In this document: positions 23,607 to 32,851 of the stretch, in pieces
How positions within the stretch are numbered: the stretch's first letter is position 1
How the letters are laid out: each line of letters opens with the position of its first letter
DNA from: Candidatus Saccharimonadota bacterium
Lineage (GTDB): Bacteria > Patescibacteriota > Saccharimonadia > Saccharimonadales > Saccharimonadaceae
Direction: 5' to 3'
DNA: 36,873 nt
NCBI GenBank assembly: GCA_027493025.1
Contig: JAPUDQ010000041.1
Location: forward strand, 1 to 36,873
The notes under the pieces: generated by a model
What the model was told of the DNA's origin: nothing
The model's database searches: none
What the model saw: only the letters and a program-made list of their open reading frames with translations
Made by a program: the position numbers and the translations under genes

Positions 23607-26171
23607 ATGAATGTTAGTCTCAATACAATAAAACAATGGATCGATTTTGATTTGCCACCAGTCGATGAGCTGGTGACGCGCATTAATGCTCAGCTTGGCG
23701 GTGTTGAGAAAATTATTGATCTACGTACTCAATATCAGAGCGCCCGCATTGTAAAGGTTCTAACCTGCCAAAAGCATCCAAATGCCGACAAACTTTCTGT
23801 CTGTACGGTGGACGTTGGTGAAGGTACGCCCATACAAGTCGTGTGCGGCGCACCAAATGTACATACGGATATGTGGGCGGTATGGCTGCCGCCTGGGTCA
23901 GTCGTTCCGTCTACCTATGGTACAAAAGACGAGTTCAAACTGGACGCGCGTGAAATCCGTGGCGTGATGAGCTATGGTATGCTCGCAGCAGGTGATGAAC
24001 TGGGAATTAATGCGGATCACGAAGGCATTATGGAGATTGACGAACATGATCTCCCGTCCACCGTAAAATCGATTCAGGCAGGGCAAGCCTTTTCAGAAGT
24101 CTTTGGTTTAGATGATACCGTCATTGTCATTGAAAACAAAATGTTCACGCATCGGCCAGACTGCTTCGGTCAGTTAGGTGTGGTACGAGAAATCTCTGGA
24201 ATTTTGGGGTACAAATTTACCAGTCCGGACTGGTATCTACAAAAGCCAGGTACCTATCCAAAACCAACAAATGCATCGATACCTTTACAAGCTTTTAATG
24301 ATGTAACCGATAAAGCAGCGCGATTTATGGCAGTTGGTATATCGAATGTAACTGTTTCATCGAGTCCGCTGTGGCTGCAATGTGCACTCGTTGCAATGGG
24401 TAGTAAGCCGATTAACAATATAGTTGACGCTACTAATTATTTTATGTTGATTACGGGTCAGCCAACCCATGCCTATGATGCAGACATCGTACAGAAAAAT
24501 GCGGATGGAACAAAGCACGATGAGCTCGCAATAGGCGTACGTATGGCCCTTCCAGGTGAGTCGATAACGCTACTCAACGGTAAGACATACAAGCTTGATG
24601 TGTCAGATATTGTGATTGCTAATCATGAACAAGCTATTGGACTCGCGGGAATTATGGGTGGTAAAGATACTCAAGTTTCCGCTAAGACGAATAACATTAT
24701 CCTGGAGTGTGCTAACTTTGATATGTACACGATCCGCAAATCCAGTATGCGACATGGGTTATTTACCGATGCGGTTACGAGATTTAACAAAGGACAGTCT
24801 CCAATTCAGACTAACCGTGTTCTGTTTGAGCTACTCAAAAATGTTATCGGTCTTGCTGGGGGAGTGCAAGCCAGTGAGATTAGCGATATTATCAGTGATT
24901 CTCTAAAAAATAACGTCGAAAGTGATGAATATCATTATCCTGTCACGCTTCTCCCGCAGTTTGTCCATACCAGATTGGGTCTTTCTATAAAAAAGTATGA
25001 TATGGTGCAGCTTCTTAAAAACGTTGAGTTTACGCCCTGTGAAGACTGCGGATGGAATCCCGAGGATACCAAGGACGATCGTGATGATTGGCATGTATCG
25101 GTGCCGTTTTGGCGTACTGATATTCATGATCCGGAAGATATTGTTGAAGAAGTTGGAAGACTCTATGGTTTTGAGAAATTACCACGTGAGTTGCCAGAGC
25201 GGTCGATCCGTCCTGTGGCAAAAAATCCTCGTCGCGAAATGAAGATGAAAATACGCTCAGCGTTCTCTGATCTAGGCGCAAATGAGGTGTTAACCTATAG
25301 CTTTGTTCATAAAGATACGTTTCAAAAAGCCGAACAAGACCATACACAGGCCTTTCAGATATCCAATGCCTTAAGCCCGGAGCTGCAATACTATCGGTTA
25401 ACGGTTCTGCCGAGTTTATTAGATAAAGTCTATGGCAATATCAAAGCGGGTCATGACGAGTTTATCCTGTTTGAGATCGGCAAAGGTCATAACAAAAAAT
25501 ATCATGCCGCTGATGATAATGGTTTACCACGCGAGCTTGAGTTTGTTGATGCGGTCTATGCGTCTAAAAAGCCCCGTGAAGGTTCGCCATACTATCAGGT
25601 GCGACAGCTCGCATCGCAGTTTTGCATGAATCTTGGATTTACGTGTCAGTTTAAACCGATAACAAAAGAGCTTGACTATCCTGTGACAGCGCCGTTTGAC
25701 CAAAGCCGAAGTGCGCTTATCGAAACACGTGAAGGAACGTTTATCGGCATGATTGGCGAGCTGAAGCAGACAGTCCTGAGGAGCTTTAAGTTGCCTATCT
25801 ATACCGCAGCTATGACACTTGATTTTGAAGGTATCATGAAAGCTCATACTACGGCAAAGCAGCTCTATTTGCCACTTTCAAGATACCCAAGTGTTACGCA
25901 AGATATATCCCTTAAAGTACCTATGGGTGTTCGGTATGCGGAGATTTTTGAGGTTGTCGAACATACACTAGAAATAGTAGCGGGCGACAAACAATGCCGT
26001 CTATTGCCACTTAGTATATATCAGTCTAGCGAGGACAAAACATCAAAGACTATTACGTTACGTGTAACGATTTCAGACATGCATCAGACGTTGACTGACC
26101 AGCAAGTTAGTAGGTATATAGAAGCAATAGCGCAAAAAACACATGAACAATTAGGGGCAATTCATAGTTAG
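23607..26171 (+). CDS. pheT: Phenylalanine--tRNA ligase beta subunit
   Basis: The 854-residue protein has the full bacterial PheT order. An N-terminal domain leads to an EMAP-type tRNA-binding domain at about 40-160 (ARIVKVLTCQKHPNADKLSVC, VCGAPN). The B3/B4 editing domain follows (KAARFMAVGISNV, MGSKPINNIVDATNYFM, GQPTHAYDAD), then B5, the pseudo-catalytic core (VPFWRTDIHDPEDIVEEVGRLYGF), and a C-terminal ferredoxin-like anticodon-binding domain (LSRYPSVTQDISLKV). It is slightly longer than usual but complete. Confidence 0.97.
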   Translation: MNVSLNTIKQWIDFDLPPVDELVTRINAQLGGVEKIIDLRTQYQSARIVKVLTCQKHPNADKLSVCTVDVGEGTPIQVVCGAPNVHTDMWAVWLPPGSVVPSTYGTKDEFKLDAREIRGVMSYGMLAAGDELGINADHEGIMEIDEHDLPSTVKSIQAGQAFSEVFGLDDTVIVIENKMFTHRPDCFGQLGVVREISGILGYKFTSPDWYLQKPGTYPKPTNASIPLQAFNDVTDKAARFMAVGISNVTVSSSPLWLQCALVAMGSKPINNIVDATNYFMLITGQPTHAYDADIVQKNADGTKHDELAIGVRMALPGESITLLNGKTYKLDVSDIVIANHEQAIGLAGIMGGKDTQVSAKTNNIILECANFDMYTIRKSSMRHGLFTDAVTRFNKGQSPIQTNRVLFELLKNVIGLAGGVQASEISDIISDSLKNNVESDEYHYPVTLLPQFVHTRLGLSIKKYDMVQLLKNVEFTPCEDCGWNPEDTKDDRDDWHVSVPFWRTDIHDPEDIVEEVGRLYGFEKLPRELPERSIRPVAKNPRREMKMKIRSAFSDLGANEVLTYSFVHKDTFQKAEQDHTQAFQISNALSPELQYYRLTVLPSLLDKVYGNIKAGHDEFILFEIGKGHNKKYHAADDNGLPRELEFVDAVYASKKPREGSPYYQVRQLASQFCMNLGFTCQFKPITKELDYPVTAPFDQSRSALIETREGTFIGMIGELKQTVLRSFKLPIYTAAMTLDFEGIMKAHTTAKQLYLPLSRYPSVTQDISLKVPMGVRYAEIFEVVEHTLEIVAGDKQCRLLPLSIYQSSEDKTSKTITLRVTISDMHQTLTDQQVSRYIEAIAQKTHEQLGAIHS

Positions 26172-26202
26172 ACCGAGATCGATATGAACGATCGAGCTTA
26201 GC

Positions 26203-26208
26203 TATGAT
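26203..26208 (+). promoter_or_regulatory. -10 box (TATGAT) of the TspO-like gene
   Basis: TATGAT ends 6 nt before ATG 26215 and 24 nt before ATG 26233. The second ATG has AAGGAG 7 nt upstream. Confidence 0.5.
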
Positions 26209-26232
26209 ATGCTTATGACAAGGAGAAAAACA

Positions 26233-27036
26233 ATGAAATTAGGAAGAATTGTGGCAGCAATCGCCTTTGCGGTGACGATTGTAATCAATGCACTCGCGAA
26301 CATTATACCGCTCAACGGTATGACAACTGGTCAGATATCCGATGCCTACCCGAACCTCTTTGCACCTGCAGCGGTAACGTTTTCGATTTGGAGTCTTATT
26401 TATGTCTTGCTTGCCGCGTATACACTTTATCAGCTGGGAATAGTTCGACATAAACAATTCAAGCTATCAGAGATTGTGTTGGATAAAGTAACATCGTATT
26501 TTATAGCCACGTCGTTTGTAAATGCACTTTGGATAGTCGCTTGGCATTACAAGGTTATTTGGCTGAGTGTTTTTCTGATGATTGGACTTTTGTATTGTTT
26601 GGCAAAAATCGCTGACATACTACGTAAACAACGGTTTACTGCGGTCGAAACTGTTATAATCCGCGCGCCATTTAGTATCTATTTTGGATGGATTACGGTT
26701 GCTTTGATTGCGAACATAACAACGTGGTTGGTGAGTCTTCGATGGGATGGTTGGGGAATTGCTGCGGATATCTGGATGGCGGTTATTCTTTTGGTTGGTG
26801 CTAGTATTGCACTTATGACTGCGCTGCGTAATAGTGATTGGCTATATCTTCTTGTGCCGGTGTGGGCGTACTATGGCATTGTGGTTAAACACATTATGCC
26901 GACTGGCTGGGCGGGGCGCTATCAGCTGGTTATCATGACGGCTGTTGCGCTCATGGCCGTGATGGCAATGGTGACAGGCTATATCATCCGCGACGATCAG
27001 CAGGTATATTCTCGCAAAAAATTCTGGATATTTTAG
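26233..27036 (+). CDS. TspO/MBR-like tryptophan-rich membrane protein
   Basis: This protein of about 267 residues begins MKLGRIVAAIAFAVTIVINAL and has several more membrane helices. The segment YPNLFAPAAVTFSIWSLIYVLLAAYTLYQL resembles the PAGYTFSIWGLIY signature of extended TspO/MBR-family proteins. The remaining tryptophans and helices (WITVALIANITTWLVSL, YLLVPVWAYYGIVVKH) fit. Ligands of such proteins are poorly known; porphyrin and lipid-like compounds are proposed for TspO itself. ATG 26233 has AAGGAG 7 nt upstream. The ATG at 26215, in frame and next to the -10 box, would add six residues. Confidence 0.7.
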   Translation: MKLGRIVAAIAFAVTIVINALANIIPLNGMTTGQISDAYPNLFAPAAVTFSIWSLIYVLLAAYTLYQLGIVRHKQFKLSEIVLDKVTSYFIATSFVNALWIVAWHYKVIWLSVFLMIGLLYCLAKIADILRKQRFTAVETVIIRAPFSIYFGWITVALIANITTWLVSLRWDGWGIAADIWMAVILLVGASIALMTALRNSDWLYLLVPVWAYYGIVVKHIMPTGWAGRYQLVIMTAVALMAVMAMVTGYIIRDDQQVYSRKKFWIF

Positions 27037-27055
27037 CAAATATCTCTTGCCATAG

Positions 27056-27061
27056 TACAAT
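27056..27061 (+). promoter_or_regulatory. -10 box (TACAAT) of tgt with -35-like TTAGCA
   Basis: TACAAT ends 7 nt before ATG 27069, and TTAGCA lies 17 nt upstream of it. Confidence 0.6.
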
Positions 27062-27068
27062 AGAGCAG

Positions 27069-28271
27069 ATGCCTTCATTTTCTTATACGATAACTGCAGC
27101 AACGGGCGATCCTCGGTTTTTGCGTGCGGGAATTATTCGGACGCCACACGGTGATATCGAAACACCGACTTTTGTGCCAGTGGGTACAAAGGCGGCGATG
27201 AAAGCCCTGACCGTTGATATGATGCGTGATCTTCGCGCGCAAGCGATACTCGCTAATGCCTACCATTTGTATATCCAGCCAGGACATAAACTCGTGGAAA
27301 AAGCTGGTGGACTGTCAGAATTTATGGCCTGGCATGGACCTACTTTTACAGATTCTGGCGGGTTCCAGGTGTTATCGCTCGGCAGCGGCTATAAAAAGGT
27401 AGTTTCGATGGTATCTGATGAGGCAGTGATTGCCGAAAAGAGCACCCGCCGAGCTTTTGTAGATGACGACGGGGTAAATTTCAAATCACATCGTGATGGT
27501 ACCATGCATCGGTTTACGCCGGAAGTTTCCATGGAGATTCAACATGCATTGGGAGCCGATATTTGTTTCGCCTTTGATGAGCTGACGTCACTTGCGGATA
27601 CGCCAGACTATCACTATGAGGCGCTTGAGCGAACCCATCGGTGGGCGGTACGATCATTGCGGCATTTTCGTAAACTGCAATCACAAAATCCAGCCAAACC
27701 CTATCAAGCACTTTTTGGCGTAATGCAAGGAGCAAATATCGAGAGCCTACGCCGCAAAACAGCCAAATATCTTGGCGGCATGGAATTTGATGGTTTTGGG
27801 ATTGGCGGTGCGATTGAAAAGCGTTTACTTGGAGACATTGTTCGCTGGACTACCGAAGAATTGCCGATTGATAAACCAAAACATTTGCTTGGAATTAGTG
27901 CACCAAATGATATTTTTGAGGGGGTTGAAGCAGGGATTGATACATTTGATTGTGTGGCACCAACTCGTGAAGCGCGCAACGGTGCTATTTATACGGGGGA
28001 CGGACGATATAATCTCAAAAATATTTGTTATCGAGAAGATTTTACTCCTCTGGAGCAAGGTTGCCAATGTTTGGTATGTCAGACCTATACCAAAGCCTAT
28101 GTTCATCATTTGTTCCGTAGTAAAGAAATACTCGCAGCAACTCTGACATCTTATCATAATGAGTACTTTACGCTTCGGCTGGTTGACGGGATACGTGAAG
28201 CGATAAAAGCAAATACTTTTGAAGCTTATAAAAAAGATTTTTACAAGAGATTTTATCGATCAAGCGCGTAG
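27069..28271 (+). CDS. tgt: tRNA-guanine transglycosylase (queuosine)
   Basis: The 400-residue enzyme swaps guanine 34 of GUN-anticodon tRNAs for preQ1 or queuine. It shows TPTFVPVGTKAAMKAL, the active-site TDSGGFQVLSL, LFGVMQGAN, GFGIGGAIE and FDCVAPTREARNGAIYT with the nucleophile Asp. The zinc site is CxCxxC at C332, C334 and C337 plus H363, spaced as in the family. Its last 19 nt overlap the convergent transporter gene at 28253. No preQ0/preQ1 synthesis gene is in the window, so import by that neighbour is a natural source of substrate. Confidence 0.97.
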   Translation: MPSFSYTITAATGDPRFLRAGIIRTPHGDIETPTFVPVGTKAAMKALTVDMMRDLRAQAILANAYHLYIQPGHKLVEKAGGLSEFMAWHGPTFTDSGGFQVLSLGSGYKKVVSMVSDEAVIAEKSTRRAFVDDDGVNFKSHRDGTMHRFTPEVSMEIQHALGADICFAFDELTSLADTPDYHYEALERTHRWAVRSLRHFRKLQSQNPAKPYQALFGVMQGANIESLRRKTAKYLGGMEFDGFGIGGAIEKRLLGDIVRWTTEELPIDKPKHLLGISAPNDIFEGVEAGIDTFDCVAPTREARNGAIYTGDGRYNLKNICYREDFTPLEQGCQCLVCQTYTKAYVHHLFRSKEILAATLTSYHNEYFTLRLVDGIREAIKANTFEAYKKDFYKRFYRSSA

Positions 28272-28930
28272 TGAAATGGGGTAAAATTTGTTTTGCGATC
28301 GTACGTATCGATCCGTTCTTTCGTTTTAAGGTAATTAATAATTCGATAGGTGACAGGAAGCATGACAATTTCAACGGTAACTTTAAATAACCAGCCAACA
28401 AGCATATAGTTGACCATATCCCAGCCAGCGATCATTCCACCGAAAGCGATCACCGCAAAAACGATGGTATCAAAAAACTCTCCGACTATCGTAGAAGAGA
28501 CGAGGCGAAACCAGAGTGATTTACCTTTTGTTTTAATCTTTAGTTTCGCAAGTGTATAGGCATTTAGAAAACCACCGATTAAATACGCCGCGAGGCTGGC
28601 AATGACAATTTGTGGGAAAAATCCCAGAACGCTCGTAAATGCTGCCTGGTCTTTATAGGCCGGTGCAGCGGGCAGATAGGCAACGAGAGTAAAAGTCAGC
28701 GCAGCCAAGAGCATGATTCCAAAACCAGCCCAGAGGGCTCGACGAGCGTATTTATATCCGTAGACTTCCGTTAAAATATCACCAAGCACATATACGAATG
28801 GAAACAGCACGGCTCCGCCATCCGTAAGAATTGGACCAAGTGCGATGAGTTTGGTGGCAGAAATGTTTGATATCAGTAAAATAGCTGCAAATGAAGCCAA
28901 AATAATATCATAGTATCGGAATTTTCTCAC
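28253..28930 (-). CDS. yhhQ: Queuosine precursor transporter (YhhQ/VUT family)
   Basis: The protein is 225 residues with about six membrane helices. Family features include YYDIILASFAAILLISNISATK, the GGAVLFPFVYVLGDILTEVYGYKYARR signature region, and GEFFDTIVFAVIAFGG. YhhQ proteins import preQ0/preQ1-type bases. I chose GTG 28930 over an upstream ATG at 29002 because a TACAAT box lies 6 nt before the GTG and the homologous part begins there (VRKFRYYDIIL). It is convergent with tgt, overlapping by 19 nt, and together they suggest salvage rather than synthesis of queuosine. Confidence 0.9.
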   Translation of the reverse strand: MRKFRYYDIILASFAAILLISNISATKLIALGPILTDGGAVLFPFVYVLGDILTEVYGYKYARRALWAGFGIMLLAALTFTLVAYLPAAPAYKDQAAFTSVLGFFPQIVIASLAAYLIGGFLNAYTLAKLKIKTKGKSLWFRLVSSTIVGEFFDTIVFAVIAFGGMIAGWDMVNYMLVGWLFKVTVEIVMLPVTYRIINYLKTKERIDTYDRKTNFTPFHYALDR

Positions 28931-28936
28931 CGGTTT

Positions 28937-28942
28937 ATTGTA
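28937..28942 (-). promoter_or_regulatory. -10 box (TACAAT, TGn-extended) of yhhQ
   Basis: On the minus strand TGCTACAAT ends 6 nt before the GTG start. The position decides the GTG as start codon and predicts a leaderless transcript. Confidence 0.6.
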
Positions 28943-28992
28943 GCATGCAAAACCCCGTCTTACTATGTACAGAGAACTCGTATAACCTGTAG

Positions 28993-28998
28993 TACAAT
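28993..28998 (+). promoter_or_regulatory. -10 box (TACAAT) of the P-type ATPase gene
   Basis: TACAAT ends 9 nt before ATG 29008. It is divergent from yhhQ. Confidence 0.55.
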
Positions 28999-29007
28999 AC
29001 ATAGATA

Positions 29008-31482
29008 ATGGAAATATCTTTACAAGGACTTACCGAGCATGAGGCGGCTCAAAAACAACAGACCTCTGGGTATAATGAATTACCTGATCGAGAAAAAAAG
29101 AACACACTAAAAATTATTGCAGAGGTTTTGACTGAACCAATGATTTTTTTGCTTGTCGCAATTGTAATCGTCTATTTCTTGCTCGGTGACAAGGGTGAAG
29201 CAACAGTTCTGATGATATCAGTCTTTGTGATTATGGGTATCGAGCTTTATCAAAATCGTAAAACCGAGAAGGCGCTTGAAGCCTTGCGGGGTTTAGCAAA
29301 TCCAAGTTGTAACGTAATTCGCAGCGGTAAACATCTGACTATTCCAAGTCGAGAGCTTGTAGTCGGCGATATCATTCTGGTGTCAGAAGGGGGTCGAGTT
29401 CCTGCCGATGCAAGGCTGATTGAAGCCCATAATATTATGGCTGATGAATCGCTACTCACCGGCGAATCAGCTGCGGTTGATAAGACTGTCGCTGCGGAGA
29501 GCGATAAATCCCAGGTTGTATATTCGGGAACAATGATCGTTAAGGGGCACGGCATAGCAGAGGTCGTTGCGACGGGTGTTGAGACAGAAATTGGTAAAAT
29601 CGGTACATCACTTAATACCATAAAAACTGAAAAAACCTTTTTGCAAAAGGAAATCAGTAGTGCAGTTCGTAGACTTGCGGTATTTGCGATAGCAGCATCT
29701 GTGTTGCTGACGATTGTGTTTTGGCTGATGCACAATGATTTACTCCGCGGCTTTTTAGCTGGACTCACCTTGTCGATCGCTATACTACCAGAGGAGTTTC
29801 CCGTTGTTCTGGCTGTGTTTATGGCGCTTGGTGCATGGCGACTGGCAAAAAATAACGTGTTAACCCGCAAAAGTTCGACGATTGAAACATTAGGCAGCGC
29901 AACGGTACTTTGTACAGATAAAACCGGTACGCTCACCGAAAATCGAATGAAAGTGCATGCCGTTTCGGACGGTCAGGGCAAGTTGGTTTCTGCCGACACT
30001 GATGCATATCGAGTAGTTATTGCCTATGGCGTGCTCGCTTCTCAGGTAAAACCATTTGATCCGATGGAAGAAGCGTTTATTGATGCGGCCAAGCCTCTAG
30101 GTGCTCTCTCTCGTATCTATGATGGTCAAAAAATCATTAAAGAATATCCGCTTGATGAAACCTCATTGTCAGTTGTGCATGTATGGGGGAATGAAGAAAA
30201 TAGGCAACGATTTGTAGCGCTTAAAGGTGCCCCAGAAGTTGTGTTTACCTTATGTAAGCTATCTGCTACAGAGGCAACGTTACTTAAGAAACGGGTATAT
30301 CTGCTTGCGAGTGATGGATTGCGTGTATTGGCAGTAGCCAAAGGCAAACCAGCGAAAAAGCTATATGATACCCGTGATCAATATGACTATGAGCTTTTGG
30401 GACTGGTTGCGCTAGCTGATCCAATACGTCCCGAAGCGACATCAGCAATTGCTCTATGCCGTAGTGCCGGTATCCGAGTGATTATGATCACTGGCGACTA
30501 CGCTGAGACGGCCAGACGGATTGGTACGGAGATCGGTCTATCAAGCGGCAACGTTCTAACCGGCGAAGAATTTGCCGCGCTCTCGCAGGCTGAACAGTAT
30601 CGAGCAGTTAAAGAAACCTCTATTTTTAGTCGCGTGACACCGGCCAACAAACTAGCGATTGTTGGGGCCCTGAAACATAACGGTGAAGTTGTCGCTATGA
30701 CTGGAGATGGGGTGAATGATGCGCCAGCACTCAAAAGCGCGCATATTGGTATTGCAATGGGTAATCGCGGGACAGACGTTGCGCGCGAAGCGTCATCGAT
30801 TGTGTTGCTGGACGATAATTTCGCCTCAATCGTTCAAGGTGTTCGGACCGGTCGGCGGATTTTTACGAATTTACAAAAAGCAATTGCCTATATCTTAATT
30901 GTTCACTTACCGATCATAGCCTTGTCGTTAATGCCAGTTCTCTTTGGTTGGCCGATCGTCCTACTACCAATTCATATTGTATTCTTGGAGTTTATCATTG
31001 ATCCGAGCTGCACAATTGTCTTTGAGGGTGAAAGCGAGGAGCCAAATGCAATGAAAAGACCGCCGCGAAAGCTGCATGCGCCCCTCTTTAGCAAACAAAT
31101 GATACTAACGAGCATGATCACCGGTCTGGTTGTGTCGGGCATTATTTTGGCGGTTCATTGGTATGTAATGAGCCTCGGTTGGTCAGAAGGTAAGCAGCGG
31201 GCCATGACGTTTTTGATGATTGCTCTTACGAACGTATTGATGATTGCGGCAGTCTCAGGTCGCCGTGCTGTCAAAGAGTCGCTGTTTTCCCGCCAGTTAA
31301 GTGCTATGATGGCGGTGCTGGTGGTGGTAACGCTGGCACTTCTTGCAATTTATACGGTATCACCCATACAGCAGCTCTTTTCATTTGAACCACTATCTTT
31401 GTATGAAACTGCTATTGCCGGGATATTATCGGCCGTCGCTGTCGCCTGTGTTATTCCGGTGAGAAAGCTGATCAGGGAGTGA
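29008..31482 (+). CDS. P-type cation-transporting ATPase (P2-like)
   Basis: The 824-residue pump shows an N-terminal cation-ATPase segment (GLTEHEAAQKQQTSGYNELP), the actuator TGES motif (LLTGESAAVDK), and the phosphorylation site CTDKTGTLTE with Asp304. The hinge TGDGVNDAPAL follows near residue 565, then a C-terminal helix bundle. Helix 4 reads AILPEEFPVVLAVFMALG, a PEEFP variant of the PEGLP seen in SERCA-type pumps. Size and motif order fit P2A-like pumps for Ca2+ or Mn2+; the ion is not proven. The next gene starts 1 nt after its TGA, so the two are co-translated. Confidence 0.93.
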   Translation: MEISLQGLTEHEAAQKQQTSGYNELPDREKKNTLKIIAEVLTEPMIFLLVAIVIVYFLLGDKGEATVLMISVFVIMGIELYQNRKTEKALEALRGLANPSCNVIRSGKHLTIPSRELVVGDIILVSEGGRVPADARLIEAHNIMADESLLTGESAAVDKTVAAESDKSQVVYSGTMIVKGHGIAEVVATGVETEIGKIGTSLNTIKTEKTFLQKEISSAVRRLAVFAIAASVLLTIVFWLMHNDLLRGFLAGLTLSIAILPEEFPVVLAVFMALGAWRLAKNNVLTRKSSTIETLGSATVLCTDKTGTLTENRMKVHAVSDGQGKLVSADTDAYRVVIAYGVLASQVKPFDPMEEAFIDAAKPLGALSRIYDGQKIIKEYPLDETSLSVVHVWGNEENRQRFVALKGAPEVVFTLCKLSATEATLLKKRVYLLASDGLRVLAVAKGKPAKKLYDTRDQYDYELLGLVALADPIRPEATSAIALCRSAGIRVIMITGDYAETARRIGTEIGLSSGNVLTGEEFAALSQAEQYRAVKETSIFSRVTPANKLAIVGALKHNGEVVAMTGDGVNDAPALKSAHIGIAMGNRGTDVAREASSIVLLDDNFASIVQGVRTGRRIFTNLQKAIAYILIVHLPIIALSLMPVLFGWPIVLLPIHIVFLEFIIDPSCTIVFEGESEEPNAMKRPPRKLHAPLFSKQMILTSMITGLVVSGIILAVHWYVMSLGWSEGKQRAMTFLMIALTNVLMIAAVSGRRAVKESLFSRQLSAMMAVLVVVTLALLAIYTVSPIQQLFSFEPLSLYETAIAGILSAVAVACVIPVRKLIRE

Positions 31483-31483
31483 A

Positions 31484-32767
31484 ATGAATACGATTACCTG
31501 CACGACGTGCGGTACAACGATCGAGATCGACAAAGCACTTGTCGGACAAGTTGAGGCCGAAATTCTTGCTGCTGAACATAAGAAGCACGAGGCAGAAATT
31601 GTCAAAATGATGGCTGAAGCAGAAGCAAAATTTGTCGCTGACAAAAAACGTCTTGAACAAGCGGCGAATGAGAAAATCAAATCACAAGAGGAGATAAACT
31701 CCGAAAAATTACGTCAGGAGATTGAGCTAGAACGCCAGCGTCTCAAAGTGCAGCTTGAGGGAGAGGTACGTAAAAAATCCCAAGCGCAAACGCTGCGGAT
31801 TGAGCAGTTACAAGAAGATGCCAAAGCTGAAAAAGAGGCAAATATAGAATTACGAACTCAGCTGAAGGAGCTGATGATGACGCTCCGTGAAGAAAAAAAT
31901 GCTCGCGCTAATGCGGAGATTGTGGCTCAGAAAAAATTAGCTGAAAACGAGGATAATATCCGCAATGAAGCACGAAAATTAGCTGATGAAGCCCATCATC
32001 TCAAACAGCTTGAGATGGAGAAAAAACTGGCTGATACTCAGCGGGCGCTCGAAGATGCTCAGCGTAAAGCCTCTCAAGGGAGCCAGCAAAACCAAGGTGA
32101 AGTCTTAGAGCTTGATCTAGAAGAACGACTGCACGAGGAATTTCCGTTTGATGATATTCAGGAAGTTAAGAAAGGACAACGAGGTGCTGATATTGTCCAG
32201 ACTGTCAAAAACAAACAGTTTGCTGTCTGTGGCGTGCTGCTATGGGAGACAAAAAATGGTAAATGGCAACCGGCGTGGACGGTAAAATTTCGCGCTGATA
32301 TTCGCGAGGCGAACGCAAATATTGGGGTGATTGTCTCCCACGAATTACCGATCGAGTTTGGTGATATGAAATATCTTGAGGGGAATGTTTGGGCCGTTAA
32401 ACCTCGATTAGCTCCCGTATTGGCGGCTGCGCTTCGATCGACTATTCTTCAGGTTAATGCGGCCAACAGGAATGCGGAGGGCAAAGATGCGAAAATGGAG
32501 GCGCTCTATGCATTTTTAGTTGGACCTGAGTTTCGTCATCGGGTTGAAGCGATCGTTGAAAATTATGGCGTACTTCAGGAAGAGATTGAAAAAGAGAAGC
32601 GAGCTTCGGCGCTTCGGTGGGCGCGACAAGAGAAGTCAATCCGAGCGGTTATTGATAATACTCTTGGGATGTATGGTGATCTACAGGGCATAACGGCGCG
32701 GAGTCTGCCGCCGATCCAAGCTCTTGAAAGCGGTGAGGATGAGGCCGAACAAACGAGCTTGTTATAG
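31484..32767 (+). CDS. DUF2130 protein (zinc ribbon, coiled coil, nuclease-like domain)
   Basis: The 427-residue protein starts with a half zinc ribbon (ITCTTCGTTIEID). A very long charged coiled coil covers about residues 25-205. The C-terminal DUF2130 domain contains a PD-(D/E)xK-like pattern: D in GADIVQTV, then LLWETKNGKWQPAWTVKFR. It ends with an acidic tail. It may bind or cut DNA, but the role of the family is not established. AGGGAG just before the ATG and a 1-nt gap couple it to the P-type ATPase, with no obvious functional link. Confidence 0.88.
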   Translation: MNTITCTTCGTTIEIDKALVGQVEAEILAAEHKKHEAEIVKMMAEAEAKFVADKKRLEQAANEKIKSQEEINSEKLRQEIELERQRLKVQLEGEVRKKSQAQTLRIEQLQEDAKAEKEANIELRTQLKELMMTLREEKNARANAEIVAQKKLAENEDNIRNEARKLADEAHHLKQLEMEKKLADTQRALEDAQRKASQGSQQNQGEVLELDLEERLHEEFPFDDIQEVKKGQRGADIVQTVKNKQFAVCGVLLWETKNGKWQPAWTVKFRADIREANANIGVIVSHELPIEFGDMKYLEGNVWAVKPRLAPVLAAALRSTILQVNAANRNAEGKDAKMEALYAFLVGPEFRHRVEAIVENYGVLQEEIEKEKRASALRWARQEKSIRAVIDNTLGMYGDLQGITARSLPPIQALESGEDEAEQTSLL

Positions 32768-32795
32768 GACTGTGCTTGTGGTTTCTGTGAGATAC

Positions 32796-32812
32796 GTCAC
32801 ATATACTATGTG
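32796..32812 (+). promoter_or_regulatory. Promoter (TATACT) embedded in an operator-like dyad
   Basis: The inverted repeat TCACATA-TAC-TATGTGA has a TATACT -10 box (32801-32806) across its centre. A dimeric repressor bound here would cover the -10. Downstream lies a leader of about 39 nt and a short ORF. Confidence 0.5.
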
Positions 32813-32851
32813 AGCTTCTTGATACTATAGAGTACGTAAAGAGGAGGTGTT

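Noticed and set aside
26172-26202. Weak inverted repeat after pheT as a terminator
   Set aside because: The stem is only about 5 bp, with mismatches and no T run.
29250-29936. A 228-codon minus-strand ORF inside the P-type ATPase gene
   Set aside because: It is antisense to conserved ATPase motifs, its Ser/Thr-rich composition is typical of a shadow frame, and there is no promoter or ribosome site.
1873-31482. Possible UGA recoding (SR1/Gracilibacteria code)
   Set aside because: TGA ends reading frames at clear gene junctions (1873-1875 and 31480-31482), and conserved proteins show no internal TGA.
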